DNA of 64,000 nucleotides, taken from NCBI GenBank assembly GCA_027924585.1, contig BSBM01000870.1, forward strand, positions 6,571,001 through 6,635,000, given 5' to 3'. Under the pieces are notes generated by a model that saw only the letters and a list, made by a program, of their open reading frames with translations, ran no database searches and was not told the origin of the DNA. Positions 35,740 through 49,310 of the stretch are shown here, one piece after another (position 1 is the stretch's first letter; each line of letters opens with the position of its first letter). This DNA is from Larix kaempferi (Eukaryota > Streptophyta > Pinopsida > Pinales > Pinaceae). The position numbers were made by a program, and so were the translations under genes.

Positions 35740-37190
35740 GTGTGGCCATGGCCTTACAATCTATCATCCCAAATCTCTTTACGATCTCTATCCCATATTT
35801 TCCTTGATTTAGGAATATTTCCTTGGGATTCTGTCACACTTCAAGACCTAAGAAGTAATGCATATGATACTGAGGTCTTTCATCTAGAACTCAACGCCAA
35901 GATTCTTATTTGTTTATTCTATTAGATCCTCTCCCCCAGTCAAAAACAAGTAATATACATACAATAGTAGAATCATGGGATTTCCTACCTCGACTTTGTA
36001 GTAAAGGTTGGAGTCCACTTTACTCTTGGTAAACCCAAGCCCATTAAAAACCCATATATCCTATTGTAACATGTCCTGGTTCCTATTTAAATCCATACAA
36101 GTCCTTCTTTAATATGCACACATGAGTGTTCCTATCATGTGTCTCGAAGCCTAACGATTGATCCACATGCACTTCATCTTCCACTATGCCATTCAGGAAG
36201 CAATATTTACATCCATTTGATGCACCTTCCAATTCGTCACTTTTGAAATAACACTTACTGACCTGATCGAAGTGTATCTTTCCACTAGAGAAAATGTCTC
36301 CTCATAATCAATGTCTTCTTTCTGGGAGTAACCTCAAGTGATGAACCTTTCCTTGTATTTCTCGACACTTCCGTCTGCCCGCATGCTTAATCTTGTAGAT
36401 CCATTTGGAAGACACTACTAAATTCCCTTCTCGTCTTGGAACTACCTCCTAGACATCATTCTTCCTAATCGACTAATACTCCTCGATCATAGAATACTTC
36501 TATAATTTCTTTTCAACAACCTCTTCATAACTGGACTTTTCGTGAGCATCAGTTATTTCACTTAGCAGTGCTCCATAGATGGAGTAATTCCGAGGTCTCT
36601 TACTTCCTTCTGGAGCACCATACTTCTTTGCATCCTAGATAAGTTCTTCTACCCAAGCTGGTTTTCTTTTATGTTAATTCAATTATTTCGGTAGATCCAC
36701 TGGTCTTTGTGCCTTAGTCATATCATGATCCTCGAGTTGTTATGTAACTTGCTCTCCCACTCCTATGTCTCAAACCCTCGGAGTCTCACGTTCTTCATCA
36801 TTCTCTTCATGTGAGTGAATCTTCCGTGACCTATTGAAAGCAGTTTCTTCCTCAAAAGTTACATCTCTGGTGGTATCGATCTTCTTGAAGCTCAGTATAT
36901 TCTTTAAGCCTTTGATGAATCACTATAATAACCAACGAATATTCCTTTCTTTCATGAAGGATCCAACTTGGTCCTTTTCTCTTTCTAAATATGAATGAAT
37001 ACTTGGCATTTAAATATTCTGAGATGCCCGGGGTCTGGTTTGAACATATATGGTTGTCCTTGCATCCTTTTCCCAGAAGTGCATAGGAAGGTCTTGATCA
37101 TAAATCATGGCCTTTGTTGCTTCCATAATTGATCTAGTCTCTCTCTTTGCATGCTGGATTCCCTCGTTTAACATGGTAGTTCCGGCAGTA
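35740..37190 (-). pseudogene. Ty1/copia pol remnant S1, unit 3a
   Basis: The counterpart of 20290-21700 on the minus strand, with integrase C-terminus and reverse transcriptase segments and the catalytic motif again changed to YVYY at about 35950. It retains the approximately 35 bp that are deleted in the unit 2 copy. Stops and frameshifts are present throughout. Confidence 0.87.
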
Positions 37191-37905
37191 GGTGATGATA
37201 GATAAAAAGATGAATCATTTGATCAAATTAAATAAATGTGATAAAGTGCTCTTCAGAGTCTTTCCAACTCAACACTTTGAGACTCAGTAACCCTGAGTAC
37301 TCTTCAGAGCCTTTTACCTCAACACTCTCACATGGGCATTACTCTAGTGCAATTCGAGAGCCCCTGCTCAACACTAGTGCTAGAATGTGGTTGTGAGGCA
37401 CATTTAGAATATTTACGTTTCCTCGGATACGGTATTTGTTTATCAAGCTTGGAGTGCTCCATGGTTTTTTCCAACACTCAATGTACTTCAAGGATTACTC
37501 CCAGTAAAATAAACATACTTCTAGGTACATCAGGGCTTATGTCCAGTACATAGGTTATATGTGTGTTTCAAAGTCCATGCTCAACACACTCATAAGTCAA
37601 ATCATGTAAAAGTCATAACTCTACACAGTAAGTAACAAAAGATCAACTCAATATATTAGGGTTTGTACCCATTTCAAATCACAAGAACATCATTAAAACA
37701 TTGGGGACTCCTTTCCTAGTATATACTCAAATAAAGAAGTCAGTCAGGGTCCATGCCTGATATGTCGATATATATATATATATATATAAAAGAATGAGTC
37801 ATAGGTGCTAGGTCTCATTCCCAATACTCAAAATAAACATAGGTGCTAGGGCCATGGACCAATCTAACAACAAAGTAATTATTCCAAAATTCGGGATATT
37901 ACATT
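37191..37905. repeat. S1-S2 spacer, unit 3a
   Basis: Near-identical to 21701-22432, including an AT run at 37768-37788 of the same length as in unit 2. No gene was found. Confidence 0.75.
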
Positions 37906-38559
37906 GTGACCATGTGAAGAAGAATGATACTCGTGTGGTGCATTCTCAAGAGGAGCTAAGCAACCTCGAAATGATGACTAGATTGTTGAAAACAAACTGT
38001 GGGTGATCGATCGATATCTACAACTAATGAGTTCTATACTACTGAAGTTGTGGTATGGTGAGTGCTTCTAGAAAAGTGTTGTGATACTACAGGAGCTAGG
38101 AGGAGCTAGAGCTAAAAATTGAAAAATAAAAAGTTGTTGATAATAAAAATGAAGAAACACCAAAAAACTCCCATACCTGTGAGAGGTTCACTGCTGGGCG
38201 GAGGTGAGTGATATAGACAAAAACCATTCTACCAAAAGAGCTCAATTGTGGTGCCAAAATAAAATGGAACGCAAATGAGAGATGCAGAAGAGCCATACAG
38301 TGGAGGAAAGAGAACGTCTACATGAGAGATAGGGTGATTGGGTATTTTTGAAACAGAGGAAGGAGTGGACTATGTAAGTTAGGGATGAATTTGAGCATGT
38401 TGAAAGGAATGAATTGCGAGCGGAGTGAACTAAACTCAGAAGGAATATTCATGTATAGTGGAAATAGAAGAGTGTTCAACGCAAAACCATAGACTTGCTT
38501 GTGTTCATCAAACAAATCAATGACCCAATCATATGCATCGTGGCATCCACTAGTTCTGC

Positions 38560-39925
38560 AGTAGTATCACTGAACAACTTCAGATTCGATGCCATAGGTG
38601 TGGCCATGGCCTTACAATCCATCATCCCTAGTCTCTTTAGGATCTCTACCCCATATTTTCCTTGACTTAGGAAAATTTCCTCGGGATTCTGCCACACTTC
38701 AAGACCTAAGAAGTAATGCATATCATACTGAGGTCTTTCATCTAGAACTCAACGCCAAGATTATTCTTTGTTTATTCTATGAGATTGTCTCCCCGTGTAA
38801 AAAACAAGTAATCTACATACAATAGTAGAATCACGGGATTTCCTTCCTCGACTTTGTAGTAAAGGTTGGAGTCCGCTTTACTCTTGGTAAACCCCAAGAC
38901 CATTAAAAACCCATATATCCTATCGTACCATGTCCTGGTTCCCGTTTAAATCCGTACAAGTCCTTCTTTAATATGTGCACATGAGTCTTCCTATAATGTG
39001 TCTCGAAGCCTAACGGTTGATCCACATGCACTTCGTCTTCCACTATGCCATTCAGGAAGTAGTATTCACATCCATTTGATGCACCTTCCAATTCATCACT
39101 TTTGAAATAACACTTACTGACTTGATCGAAGTGTATCTTTCCACTAGAGAAAATGTCTCCTCATAATCAATGCCTTCTTTCTGGGAGAAACCTCAAGTGA
39201 TGAACCTTGCCTTGTATTTCTCGACACTTTCGTCTGCCGCATGTTTAATCTTGTAGATCCATTTGGAAGACACAACTGAATTCCCTTCTCATCTTGGAAC
39301 TACCTCCTAGACATCATTCTTCCTAATCGACTAATACTCCTCGATCATAGAATCCTTCTAGAATTTCCTTTCGACAACCTCTTAATAACTGGATGTTTCA
39401 TGAGCATCAATTATTTCACATAGCAGTGCTACATAGATGGAGTAAGTCTGAGGTCTCTTACTTCCTTCTGGAGCACCATACTTCTTTGCATCCTAGATAA
39501 GTTCTTGTGCCCAAGCTGGTTTTCTTTTATGCGAATTCAATTCTTTCGGTAGATGTACTAGTCTTTGTGGCTCAGTCATATCATGATCCTCGGGTTCTTA
39601 TCGAACTTGCTCTCCCACTCCCATGTCTCAATCCCTAGGAGTCTCACGTTCTTCATCATGCTCTTCATGTGAGTGAATCTCCCATGACCTGTTGAAAGCA
39701 GTTTCTTTGTCAAAGGTTACATCTCTAGTGCTATCGATCTTCTTGAAGCTCAGTATGTATATTCTGTAAGCCTTTGATGAATCACTACAACCAACGAAGA
39801 TTCCTTTCTTTCATGAAGGATCCAACTTGGTCCTTTTCTCTTTCTAAATATGAATGAATACTCGACAGTCAAATATTCTGAGATGGCTGGGGTTTGGTTT
39901 GAACATATATGGTTGTAGTGATTTA
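38560..39925 (-). pseudogene. Ty1/copia pol remnant S2, unit 3a
   Basis: The counterpart of 23081-24445. A minus frame at 38721-38476 reads MHYFLGLEVWQNPEEIFLSQ and continues through the post-catalytic RT region. The catalytic motif is YVDY at about 38810-38821, and FLNGIVEDEVHVDQPLGFE lies near 39030-39090. It is non-functional. Confidence 0.87.
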
Positions 39926-41330
39926 AAACTCGCTTCGTGTAAATAAACTAATTGTTGAATGTAGAATATTCATGATATCGTATCATTTCCATCAAAATTC
40001 TCATATCAATCCTAGGAATGAAGTAGTTCCTTGGTCATATAAGTCAAACCCATCATAATGTGATGAATAACCAAATGTCTATGGCTCGAACCTCTTATTC
40101 TCCACATATTTTCTATTTTCTAAATTTGTGACTACGACTAGTCCATATTGTTCTTCTTCTCCTCTTCTTGAGGAGAATAATTATGAGGAAATACATGTCT
40201 CACTCCTTCAAATTAACCTCCTTCACAAATCCGAGATCATCTTTAGTGGCCATCTTTTCAAGATCCTTCCCGTTGAACACATTTTTGAGATCATCTCTTT
40301 AGATATCATTTTTTTGTTTACCTTGAACATGTGTGAGTTACCTATCATTCAATTTCTTAAACTTAGCCTCCAAATTGGATAGTTGGTTACACATTACTTC
40401 AAATTCTTTGTGAGTAATGTTGATCCTTCGAATGATTTAGTGGGAGAATTAATTTTTAATACACCTATTTCCATTAGATTCCATTGATATTTACTATATT
40501 AATTTTCTATCTCTGCTTTACCACACATTTTGAATCACCCAAAAATAAAACATCTTCTAGTCAAAATTTATTCAAGTTTCAAGTTAAAATACCTATAAAA
40601 ACCCTAGTTTGTAGGTTGTCTTTTTGGCTGACCTTGTTCATGAATTATCTATAAAAATTCGTGCCCTTCGAGTCTGAAATGTTTTCTTGTACTAGTGGTA
40701 TTTCTTCTATACCATGCCACAAGTTCGACCCAATTTTGATGTCCCAAGATAGATTTATGGTAAATTTCCCAAAAATTGATATTTTTTAGCCATTTAGGAG
40801 AGCCAACTTGTACGAAATAATACATGCTTATTTTTTCCTTTTTTGGACCTAAATTCTTGCCACAAACACTATGATTCATATTATTCTGGATGCAATAGCT
40901 ATAATTTAATTTGGGTATCCCATGCTTCACATATAATAGTTTTACCTAAAACAGCTGTTTGATACTAGTTTTTGGATTACTTAAAATGCCTAAATTCCAT
41001 AGCCAATAAATGCAACTTTTTAATAAACCATGAAATGGAAAATTTAGCATAGATCTAGTTTTTTGATTAATTAAAATCCCTAAATTCCATAGCCAATAAA
41101 CGCAACTTTATAATGAACCATGAAATGGAAAATTAAGCATAGATACTTCACTGTGATCAATGAGGACCCTCAAAATTTCATTGTGAGAAATATCCTTGAA
41201 AAAAAGTTGGAGCGAAAATGGTCCTTATACCAAATGTTATGCAACAAATTCCCAAAAGAGCATAAAATTCTATAAATAAGAAAGAAAGAGTAATCCAATG
41301 CCTTAAGAATGAAGTCAAGATATGAATTAT
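39926..41330. repeat. Block T, copy 2, empty target site
   Basis: Matches 24446-25855, including the uninterrupted TGCAACTTTTTAATAAACC site near 41015. It is therefore a second allele without the LTR retrotransposon. Only remnants of minus-strand coding-like sequence are present. Confidence 0.75.
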
Positions 41331-42740
41331 AAACTTATTAGGGATCTTTTTATTTACATGGAAACTTTGTAATTTCATTTCTCGCAAAACAAAATGACTT
41401 ATATGAGATACCCTTGGAATTCAAAATTCAAATTCTTTCTAAGGTTAGAGATATAATGGAACTAAAATTCCATTTTGAAAAAATGAGGTTTACTTGGGAC
41501 TTCATTTTCATTTTGCAAAACTAGTGAGGGAAAACATTCATTTAGGTCAACTATAATAATTTGCAACATCGGGAGGCGAGGATCAAAGTGAGTTCTTTGA
41601 GCCTCACCTCTCAAGATTTAACACTAAATGTATTTAGAAATTAACAAATATGAATAGCACACACTTATAGATGAGACAAAATATTAAATGACTCAGATTA
41701 AATGAACTCTTAGTAACCATATTATAGCAATTACACATGTGTGTCCACATTTGACAAGTCAAAGAGAGATCGTTAATCCATGCTCTTCATTTAATAATAT
41801 ATACTAAATACTCTAGCTACTTAGGTATGAATAGACTCTATAACCATAAATTGAATGGACGACCCCTCATTCAACCCAATTCTTCCGGGTTTAAGTTGGA
41901 AAGTGTCCCTTCTTTCCTCCTCGTGATTTAAGTATTAGAGCACTCAAACTAGAGAATAAAGGATTGTTGAACTGAAACAATGTCTGCAGAGACGACTAAG
42001 TGCTACACTGAGTTGCATGCTAAACTATGATGTGATAGAATAAAGATGTTGTTTCTTATGAAATATGTGCTGGTGATGTAGATGGGGCATGAAGCCAGGC
42101 AAGATGCTACTAAGCCAATGTAATCTCGATGGGGTGCGGATCCAGAATGGATGTCGGAGCTACATTATTGATGCGTCTATGTGACCATGTGAAGAAGAAT
42201 GATACTCGTGTGGTGCATTCTCAAGAGAAGCTAAGCAACCTCGAAATGATGACTAGATTGTTGAAAACAAACTGTGGGTGATCGATCGATATCTACAACT
42301 ATTGAGTTCTATACTACTGAAGTTGTGGTATGGCGAGTGCTTCTAGAAAAGTGTTGTGGCACTATGGGAGCTAGGACGAACTAGAGCTGAAAACTAAAAA
42401 ATAAAAAGGTGTTGATAATAAAAATGAAGAAAAACCAAAAAAATCCCATACCTATGAGAGGTTCACTGCTGGGTGGAGGTGAGTGATATAGACAGAAACC
42501 ATTCTACCAAAAGAGCTCAAATTTGGTGCCAAAATAAAAAGGAATGCAAATGAGAGATGCAGAAGAGGCATATAGTGGAGGAGAGAGATCGTCTACATGA
42601 GAGATAGGGTGATTGGGTATTTTTGAAATGGAGGTAGGTGTGGACTATGTGAGCTAGGGATGAAGGGTGAGAGGAGAGAGATCGTCTACATGAGAGATAG
42701 GGTGATTGGGTATTTTTGAAACGGAGGTAGGTAGGAGTGC
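41331..42740. repeat. Truncated R and S1 leader, unit 3b
   Basis: Starts inside block R (TTATTAGGGATC, equivalent to about 12380 in copy 1), continues to the end of R at about 42115 and then into the S1 leader. Near the right end an approximately 80-90 bp segment (GAGAGATCGTCTACATGAGAG) is duplicated in tandem at about 42582 and 42673. The leader is cut at about 42740 by a truncated LTR. Confidence 0.8.
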
Positions 42741-43359
42741 ACTTTTACACAAGCTAGGTTGGCCCCAAATTAATTATTGGGATAATCAACCCATTATAAC
42801 TGACTGGGCTGACTCCTCTAGGGTGTTCTAATAACCCTTTGACCCACATAACACATACAGGGCCAACCACCACTAGGGAAGTCTAATAACCCAAGTTACC
42901 ACAATCCGACGGAGGAATAAACATCTCCGGATATACAATAAGATCTTCAGGGAGGAATGAAACATCTCCAGAATTATAAAGTACAAATATAATATTATTA
43001 GAAGTTACAATATCTCAACACTCCCCCTTAATGAGAAGGATATTATAACAACATCTGCAGGAGAAAGGAGTCATCAACATCATACATGATACATCTATAA
43101 ATCATTGGAAGCTTTCTCAGCATCATCAGTAACTCAACCAGTTACTGGAACATCAACATCTTTAGTACTGAATCTTCATCTTCTGCAGCACTTGAACAAC
43201 TACAACAATATCATCATTTGGATCCTCATGATCAACAACACCGTCATCTCATGATCATTAGCATCGTCATCTAGGTCATCATGATCAGCAACATCGTCAT
43301 ATAGATCATTATGATCAATAGCATCGTCATCACACGATCATCAGCATCAGGATCATCTT

Positions 43360-43600
43360 GATCTACAACATCTGGATCATCTCGATCTATAGCATCTGGA
43401 TCATCTGGATCTACAGCATCTGGATCATCTCGATCTACAGCATTTGGATCATCTCTATCTACAGCATCTAGATCATCTCGATCTATAGCATCTAGATCAT
43501 CTCAATCTATAGCATCTGGATCATCTCGATCTATAGCATCTGGATCATCTTGATCTACAGCATCTGGATCATCTCGATCTACAACATCTAGATCATCTCT
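43360..43600. repeat. 24-bp tandem array in element 2
   Basis: About ten degenerate copies of GATCATCTCGATCTACAGCATCTG, 24-bp period, in the region next to the polypurine tract. The same array occurs in element 1. Confidence 0.88.
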
Positions 43601-43616
43601 AGGCATGATGCAATCC

Positions 43617-44340
43617 CGATCAACTTCTAGGAGGATCATTCCTTATCACTTTAAGACATGTCACCATGTCTAGGGACGATGCAATCCCGATCAACTTCCA
43701 GGAGGATCATTCCTTATCACTTTAAGACATCTCACCATGTCTAGGGACGATGCAATCCTAATCACGTACCTTTTGAACCAAAGGATCACGGACGATGCAG
43801 TCCTCTCACGTACGTTTTGAACCAATGTTCACGGATGATGCAGTCCTCTCATGTACCTTTTGAACCAAAGGTTCATGGACGATGTAGTCCTCTCACATAC
43901 CTTTTGAACCAATGTTCACGGATGATGCAGTCCTCTCATGTACCTTTTGAACCAATGTTCACGGATGATGCAGTCCTATCATGTACCTTTTGAACCAAAG
44001 GTTCATGGATGATGTAGTCCTCTCACATACCTTTTGAACCAATGTTCATGGATGATGCAGTCCTATCACGTACCTTTTGAACCAAGGTCCAGGGACGATG
44101 CAGTCTTATCACGTACCTTTTGAACCGAGGTCCAGGGACGATGCAGTCCTATCATGTACCTTTTGAACCGATGTCCAAGGACGATCCAGTCCTATCATTC
44201 AATTCTCGGAGACCTATCTCTACAGCTCAATTCAAGGGACCAAAAATCCAGGGATGATCCAATCCCATCCTGTCCACTAGGGACTTCATTCTTGGAGACA
44301 TCATGTCTACGGCTCAATCCAAGGGACCAAAAATCCTACA
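43617..44340. repeat. 42-43 bp tandem array in element 2
   Basis: Repeats of ACCTTTTGAACCAATGTTCA followed by CGGATGATGCAGTCCTCTC occur about nine times with a 42-45 bp period. Before them is a tandem pair of a longer AGGAGGATCATTCC unit, and after them two partial copies of the approximately 88-bp GGGACCAAAAATCC unit. Open frames here follow the repeat. Confidence 0.82.
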
Positions 44341-46506
44341 AATCAAAATTAAGTACATGATTAGTAATACTTCATAATCATCAAATCATGTTGACATGAT
44401 AACCTATTACGCATACAGATATGATTTACATAGTTATGCTACTATCTTGACCAATACTTTATCACAACACTTTTCCATATCTTGTATGCATACAGTGGCT
44501 ATCTAGATGCCTTTCATCTCTACCAGAACATACTATCGAGAGTGTGCATAGCTCTTAGCATGTCAGCAAAGAGCTTTCATTCTAGACAAGCAACAATGGA
44601 ATGTTTGTCCAACTTACCAATCATATGCATATTAGTAGTATATTGTTCAATGCTATATGAATGTTTACACTCAGCATGATATATTTTAGGAATAGAAATA
44701 TGCATACAACTATTACAAGCAATATCATTTACTTTTCTTTTTTTTCAAATAACAATTCAAATACTTATCTTTTATGTTTGTGTGGTTGCCTCCTGCTTGA
44801 TCTTCTATATGTCTTTTGAACATCTATTCATTTTGTAACGTTGTGCATGCTCAAGTGTGCACTAGTCTCATCCTCATGATCTGGATTAGTATACTTGCTT
44901 AGTTATGTCTAACATACCTAAACAATATCTTCTTTGTTCTCTTTAATGATTTAGAGATTCTGTCCTAGAACCTGCATATCTCATAGGTTAAGCATAATAG
45001 AACAAAATCATACATACCTTGTAAGTAGAACTTCTATGTGATCAAAGATTATGGATGAGTCTCTATCATGGTCATGGAAGTGGATTTGTCTTTCGTGATG
45101 TACCTATATCTTGTTAGCAGACAACATCAACCTCATACAACACCACAGTGCATTAGTACAATCATATAGCCCTAATCAATGAATGTCTTCTATTATTCAC
45201 ATACTTTTACTAGGGTGATAAGACAATTCTAACATTAATCAAGATTGTACTAATCTAAATAATGTGAAGACAAAATGTTATGACTTCAAGACATACTTGT
45301 CGAGACTTCTTGTAGTCTTCTTATGTAAGGCCTTAGCCTCAACTCCCCCTAAAACTGGATCTGGAGCTCGATTAGGGTTTGTTAGAGAAACCCTAAAAAT
45401 TCAATCTTTGACTTTCACACTTCTGAATGGATGGAAGGATGTGTCTTGTTGAGCTGATCAAACTAGCATACTTCAATTTCGAAATCTCCAAAATTTGACC
45501 CCTCAAAAATTGCCTTTGAAACTTCTGGATCTTCACGACAAGGTCTCGAACTAGGGTTTGATGGAGCCCACCCTTCTACCTAATCAAAAGGTTTGATCCA
45601 AGGCTCTAAACAGTTATTTTTCTGAGGAGCTTCCAGCCGTGGTCACAGACTTAAAAAATTCCAACTTTTGCTGAAGCCCTAATTTTCCATCTTTTCGATC
45701 AAAATCCCGAACTGGGGTTTGATTAAGCCAGCTCTTCTACCCAACCAAAAAATTCGATCTTGGTCTCTAAATTTTGATTTTTCTGAGTAGAATTCAGCTG
45801 TGGACTCCAATTACAAAAATTATAACTTTCTCCAAAACCCTAAATTCCGGAAGCCATGAATGAATGTGCTCCAAAAATAATTATGTTTTGACAGAAATAT
45901 GTACTTGATTGTTTCTACTATAACTCAGAACTTTTCAATCCATAGGGTCTGAAAACTTTTTATGTGGTATCCTGACCTGTCATATTTCCATCCCGAGAGG
46001 TCTTACCTCAATTGGATTCTCTGAGAGAGAGTTATGCCAAGTGTTGCAAAGTGACCTATTTACAGGATAAAACATGAGAGAGAACTTGTACAGTGTGCCA
46101 CATGTCACTGGTTCAACTTCAGCTTCTGAAAAAGTTTCCTATGATAGTACGGTCTGTGTACTACCTGTCACATTTTACGAAATTTTATTTGGAGCTTCCT
46201 AGCTTAAGTTATGACCTTTTCTCCTACTTCACTTGATTATGACTGAGATCTTGAAGAGGCAGAAACCCTAACTTGTAATGATCATAACTCACAAAGTACA
46301 ACGAATATAAGAGTTTCCTTTGGACACAAGGTACATGGAAATGCTATCTACGACCTGTAAAGGTTTTCGATCCTGAACCTTCTCCAAAATGGATTTATAG
46401 CGAAAGTTCCATGATGACTGGTTTTTGCTATATAAAACCCTAAGCTTCAAATTGTCGCAAGTGAAGCAAGTGTCGTAAGTGCCATAAATTTCCCTCCTTT
46501 AGGTTA
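44341..46506. other. Untranslated leader of element 2
   Basis: Corresponds to 54366-56538 in element 1. No gag-like frame is open on the minus strand. Mutations are scattered. It contains several CCCTAA/AGGGTTT-rich segments but no arrays. Confidence 0.6.
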
Positions 46507-47124
46507 GCTCTGATACCATGTTAAGATTCAATATGCTTAAGATAGAAAATATCAGCATTGCATTTAATTTCACAACAATAACATATACAGGATCACTGAA
46601 GAAACAACAAGCACAACATAAACACAAGAGACACAGATTTATCCTTGGAAAGCCTCATGGGGTAGAAAACCCAGCAAAGCTTCCTCAATATAGATGACCA
46701 GCAAATACAAAGATGCAAACCAAAACCATGATCTCCTCCTCCTCCATAGAAGACCTCTCTCACACAAGTGCGCCACTCACAAGTGAATGAATGAGTGAGT
46801 TAAGTGAGGAACATCCTCCTCTACTTATACGTGTTCCCCGATTGACTTTTACACAAGCTAGGTCGGCCCCAAATTAATTACTGGGCTAAACACCCCATTA
46901 TAACTGATTGGGGCAACCCCTCTAGGGTTGTCTAATAAACCTTTGACCCACATAACACATGCATAGCCGACCCCCACTAGGGAATTCTAATAACCCAAGT
47001 TACCACAATCCGACGGAGGAATAAACATCTCTGGATATACAATAAGATCTTCACGGAGGAATGAAACATCTCCGGAATAATAAAGTACAAATATAATATT
47101 CATAGAAGTTACATAATCTCAATA
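46507..47124 (-). repeat. 5' LTR and primer-binding site, element 2
   Basis: The LTR spans 46519-47124, beginning TGTTAAGATTC and ending TCTCAATA (plus view); one C-to-T change damages the terminal CA. It is 606 bp, the same as both LTRs of element 1. GCTCTGATACCA at 46507-46518 is complementary-strand TGGTATCAGAGC, the standard primer site for initiator Met-tRNA. Confidence 0.88.
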
Positions 47125-47157
47125 ATAATAAACCATGAAATGGGAAATTTAGCATAG

Positions 47158-48150
47158 ATCATGTGCCTCGAAGCCTAACAGTTGATCCAAATGCACTTCC
47201 TCTTCCACTATGCCATTCAGGAAGCAATATTCACATCCATTTGATGCACCTTCCAATTCATCACTTTTGAAATAACACTTATTGACCTGATCGAAGTGTA
47301 TCTTTCCACTAGAGAAAATGTCTCCTCATAATCAATGTCTTCTTTCTGGGAGAAACCTCAAGCGATGAACCTTTCCTTGTATTTCTCGACACTTCCGTCT
47401 GCCCGCATGTTTAATCTTGTAGATCCATTTGGAAGACACTACTGAATTCCCTTCTCGTCTTGGAACTACCTCCTAGACATCATTCTTCCTAATCAACTAA
47501 TACTCCTCGATCATAGAATCCTTCTAGAATTTCTTTTCAACAACCTCTTCATAATTGGACTTTTCATGAGCATTAGTTATTTCACTTAGCAGTGTTACAT
47601 AGATGGAGTAATTCCGAGGTCTCTTACTTCCTTGTGGAGCACCATATTTCTTTGCATCCTAGATAAGTTCTTCTGCCCAAGCTGGTTTTCTTTTATGTGA
47701 ATTCAATTCTTTCAGTAGATCCACTGGTCTGTGTGGCTCAGTCATATCATGATCCTCGGGTTCTTATGGAACTTGCTCTCCCACTCCTATGTCTCAAACC
47801 CTCGGAGTCTCACGTTCTTCATCATGCTCTTCATGTGAGTGAATCTTCCGTGACCTATTGAAAGCAGTTTCTTCGTCAAAGGTTACATCTCTGGTGGTAT
47901 TGATCTTCTTGAAGCTCATTATATTCTGTAAGCCTCTGATGAATCACTATAATAACCAACGAATATTCCTTTCTTTCATGAAGGGTCCAACTTGGTCCTT
48001 TTCTCTTTCTAAATATGAATGAATACTTGGCATTCAAATATTCTGAGATGCCTGGGGTCCGGTTTGAACATATATGGTTGTCCTTGCATCTTTTTCCCAT
48101 AAGTGCATAGGAAGGTCTTGATCATAGATCATGGCCTTTGTTGCTTCCAT
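47158..48150 (-). pseudogene. Ty1/copia pol remnant S1, unit 3b (partial)
   Basis: Minus-strand integrase C-terminus and N-terminal reverse transcriptase, matching 20660-21650 of unit 2. It starts abruptly after 32 bp of block T flank that follow element 2, and it ends at about 48150 in unrelated DNA. The catalytic YVDD region lies beyond the break, so it is missing. Frameshifts and stops are present. Confidence 0.85.
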
Positions 48151-49310
48151 AATTGATCTATTCTATCTCTGTCTCTTTGTCTCTCTTTCCCAAAACATGG
48201 AGAAACATAGAAACAAATTTTATTGTAAATAAAAATCATCCACTATCCTCGGTAGTTCTTATTTGGAAATGGATCCCAAGTTTTTATAAGATAGATATTT
48301 AGGGCAGCAACATTCCTCGTTACTTGTGATGCTATGCTCGTGGTTAAATCTCAAATTTTTACAAACATTAAGTTGGGTGTTTTTCTATATGAACATACGG
48401 AGTTTGTATACTTATAGTATATATCTGTTTTTCATTTTTTTAAAATAAGAAATTTTAGTGTCTAAACTAAAAGTCTCATTATAAAATTTAGAAGAAACTA
48501 AACTTAAACCGAAAGCAGAAATGAGGATCAATTTTTTTTAAGCTTTTCAACTGACCTTTGTTATACGTTCTTAGTTTGGTTGCATGCTTAGAACAATATC
48601 TTAGGCCAGTCCTATGGTTTTAGCCTTTAGTTCAATTTTATGGTTAGTGTTATACTCATATTTCATATTTCAGGTTGGTGAATATAAGTTGATTTTTAGT
48701 GAATTTGAAATTGAAAATTTTAAAAATATAATAAATTATGACTTATTCTAAAATGTGTAATAATTATATCTATTAATCTTATTGTTATGTCAATCAATGT
48801 CAATTGATATAATAATAATAACAATAATTTGAAATTAGTAATAATCATTGACTTGTGGTAATTCAATCACATTAAATTATGATAAGGTTGTTGTTATGTA
48901 TTATTATTATTATTATTATTATTATTGAAGTGTAAATAATTAAATAAAGAGATAAATTAAATTTGGTCTATTTAACATGAGTTAGATCAAAGGCTATTAA
49001 TATTGTCTCCAATTGCAGTAATTATGGGAGATAAATTACTATCAAACTTGATATAATTACATGGATAATGAGCACTTCATGGTAGATGAATCCCTAATCT
49101 CGGCACTTAACTTGTGGTCTATCGACCTTCACCAACCACAAGTTAAGTAGTTGTGTTAGAATATTAACACATTAATAAAAAATCCACTAAAGCTCTTTAA
49201 AGAAATTTAATGATAATCCCTTTAAATTTAAATTAAATATGTTTGAGTTAGAAAATCACAGGGGAGACCTGACGGGTTTAGAACAAACACCTTTTCTAAA
49301 ACTCGCTTCG
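48151..49310. other. Unit-specific AT-rich insert
   Basis: About 1.15 kb present only here; units 2 and 3a go from the copia remnant straight into block T. It holds a (TTA)n run at 48898-48926. I see no open frame of note, no terminal repeats and no clear target duplication. Confidence 0.7.

Larger units (their letters stand above)
32258..41335. repeat. Tandem array unit 3a (lacks P, PPI and Q)
   Basis: A third unit containing R (32258-34983), S1, spacer, S2 and T in the same order as unit 2, offset by about 15.4-15.5 kb. At about 41330 block T jumps directly into the interior of another block R. The expected P, PPI gene, Q and first part of R are gone. Confidence 0.85.
42741..47124 (-). mobile_element. 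Defective copia-type LTR element 2 (deleted)
   Basis: Oriented on the minus strand. The 606-bp 5' LTR is at 46519-47124 and is followed by the primer-binding site at 46507-46518. The 3' LTR is truncated to 42741-43020, preceded by polypurine tract CTCCCCCTTA (plus-strand view, 43021-43030). The interior holds the tandem repeat arrays and the leader, but all RT and RNase H sequence seen in element 1 is deleted: sequence equivalent to about 52.4-54.36 kb is missing near 44330. Right of the 5' LTR, the first 32 bp match the flank of element 1, so this is a duplicate of the same insertion. Confidence 0.85.

Noticed and set aside
43360-43600. Regular short repeats as a possible CRISPR array
   Set aside because: Repeats are directly contiguous without unique spacers and lie inside a plant LTR element.
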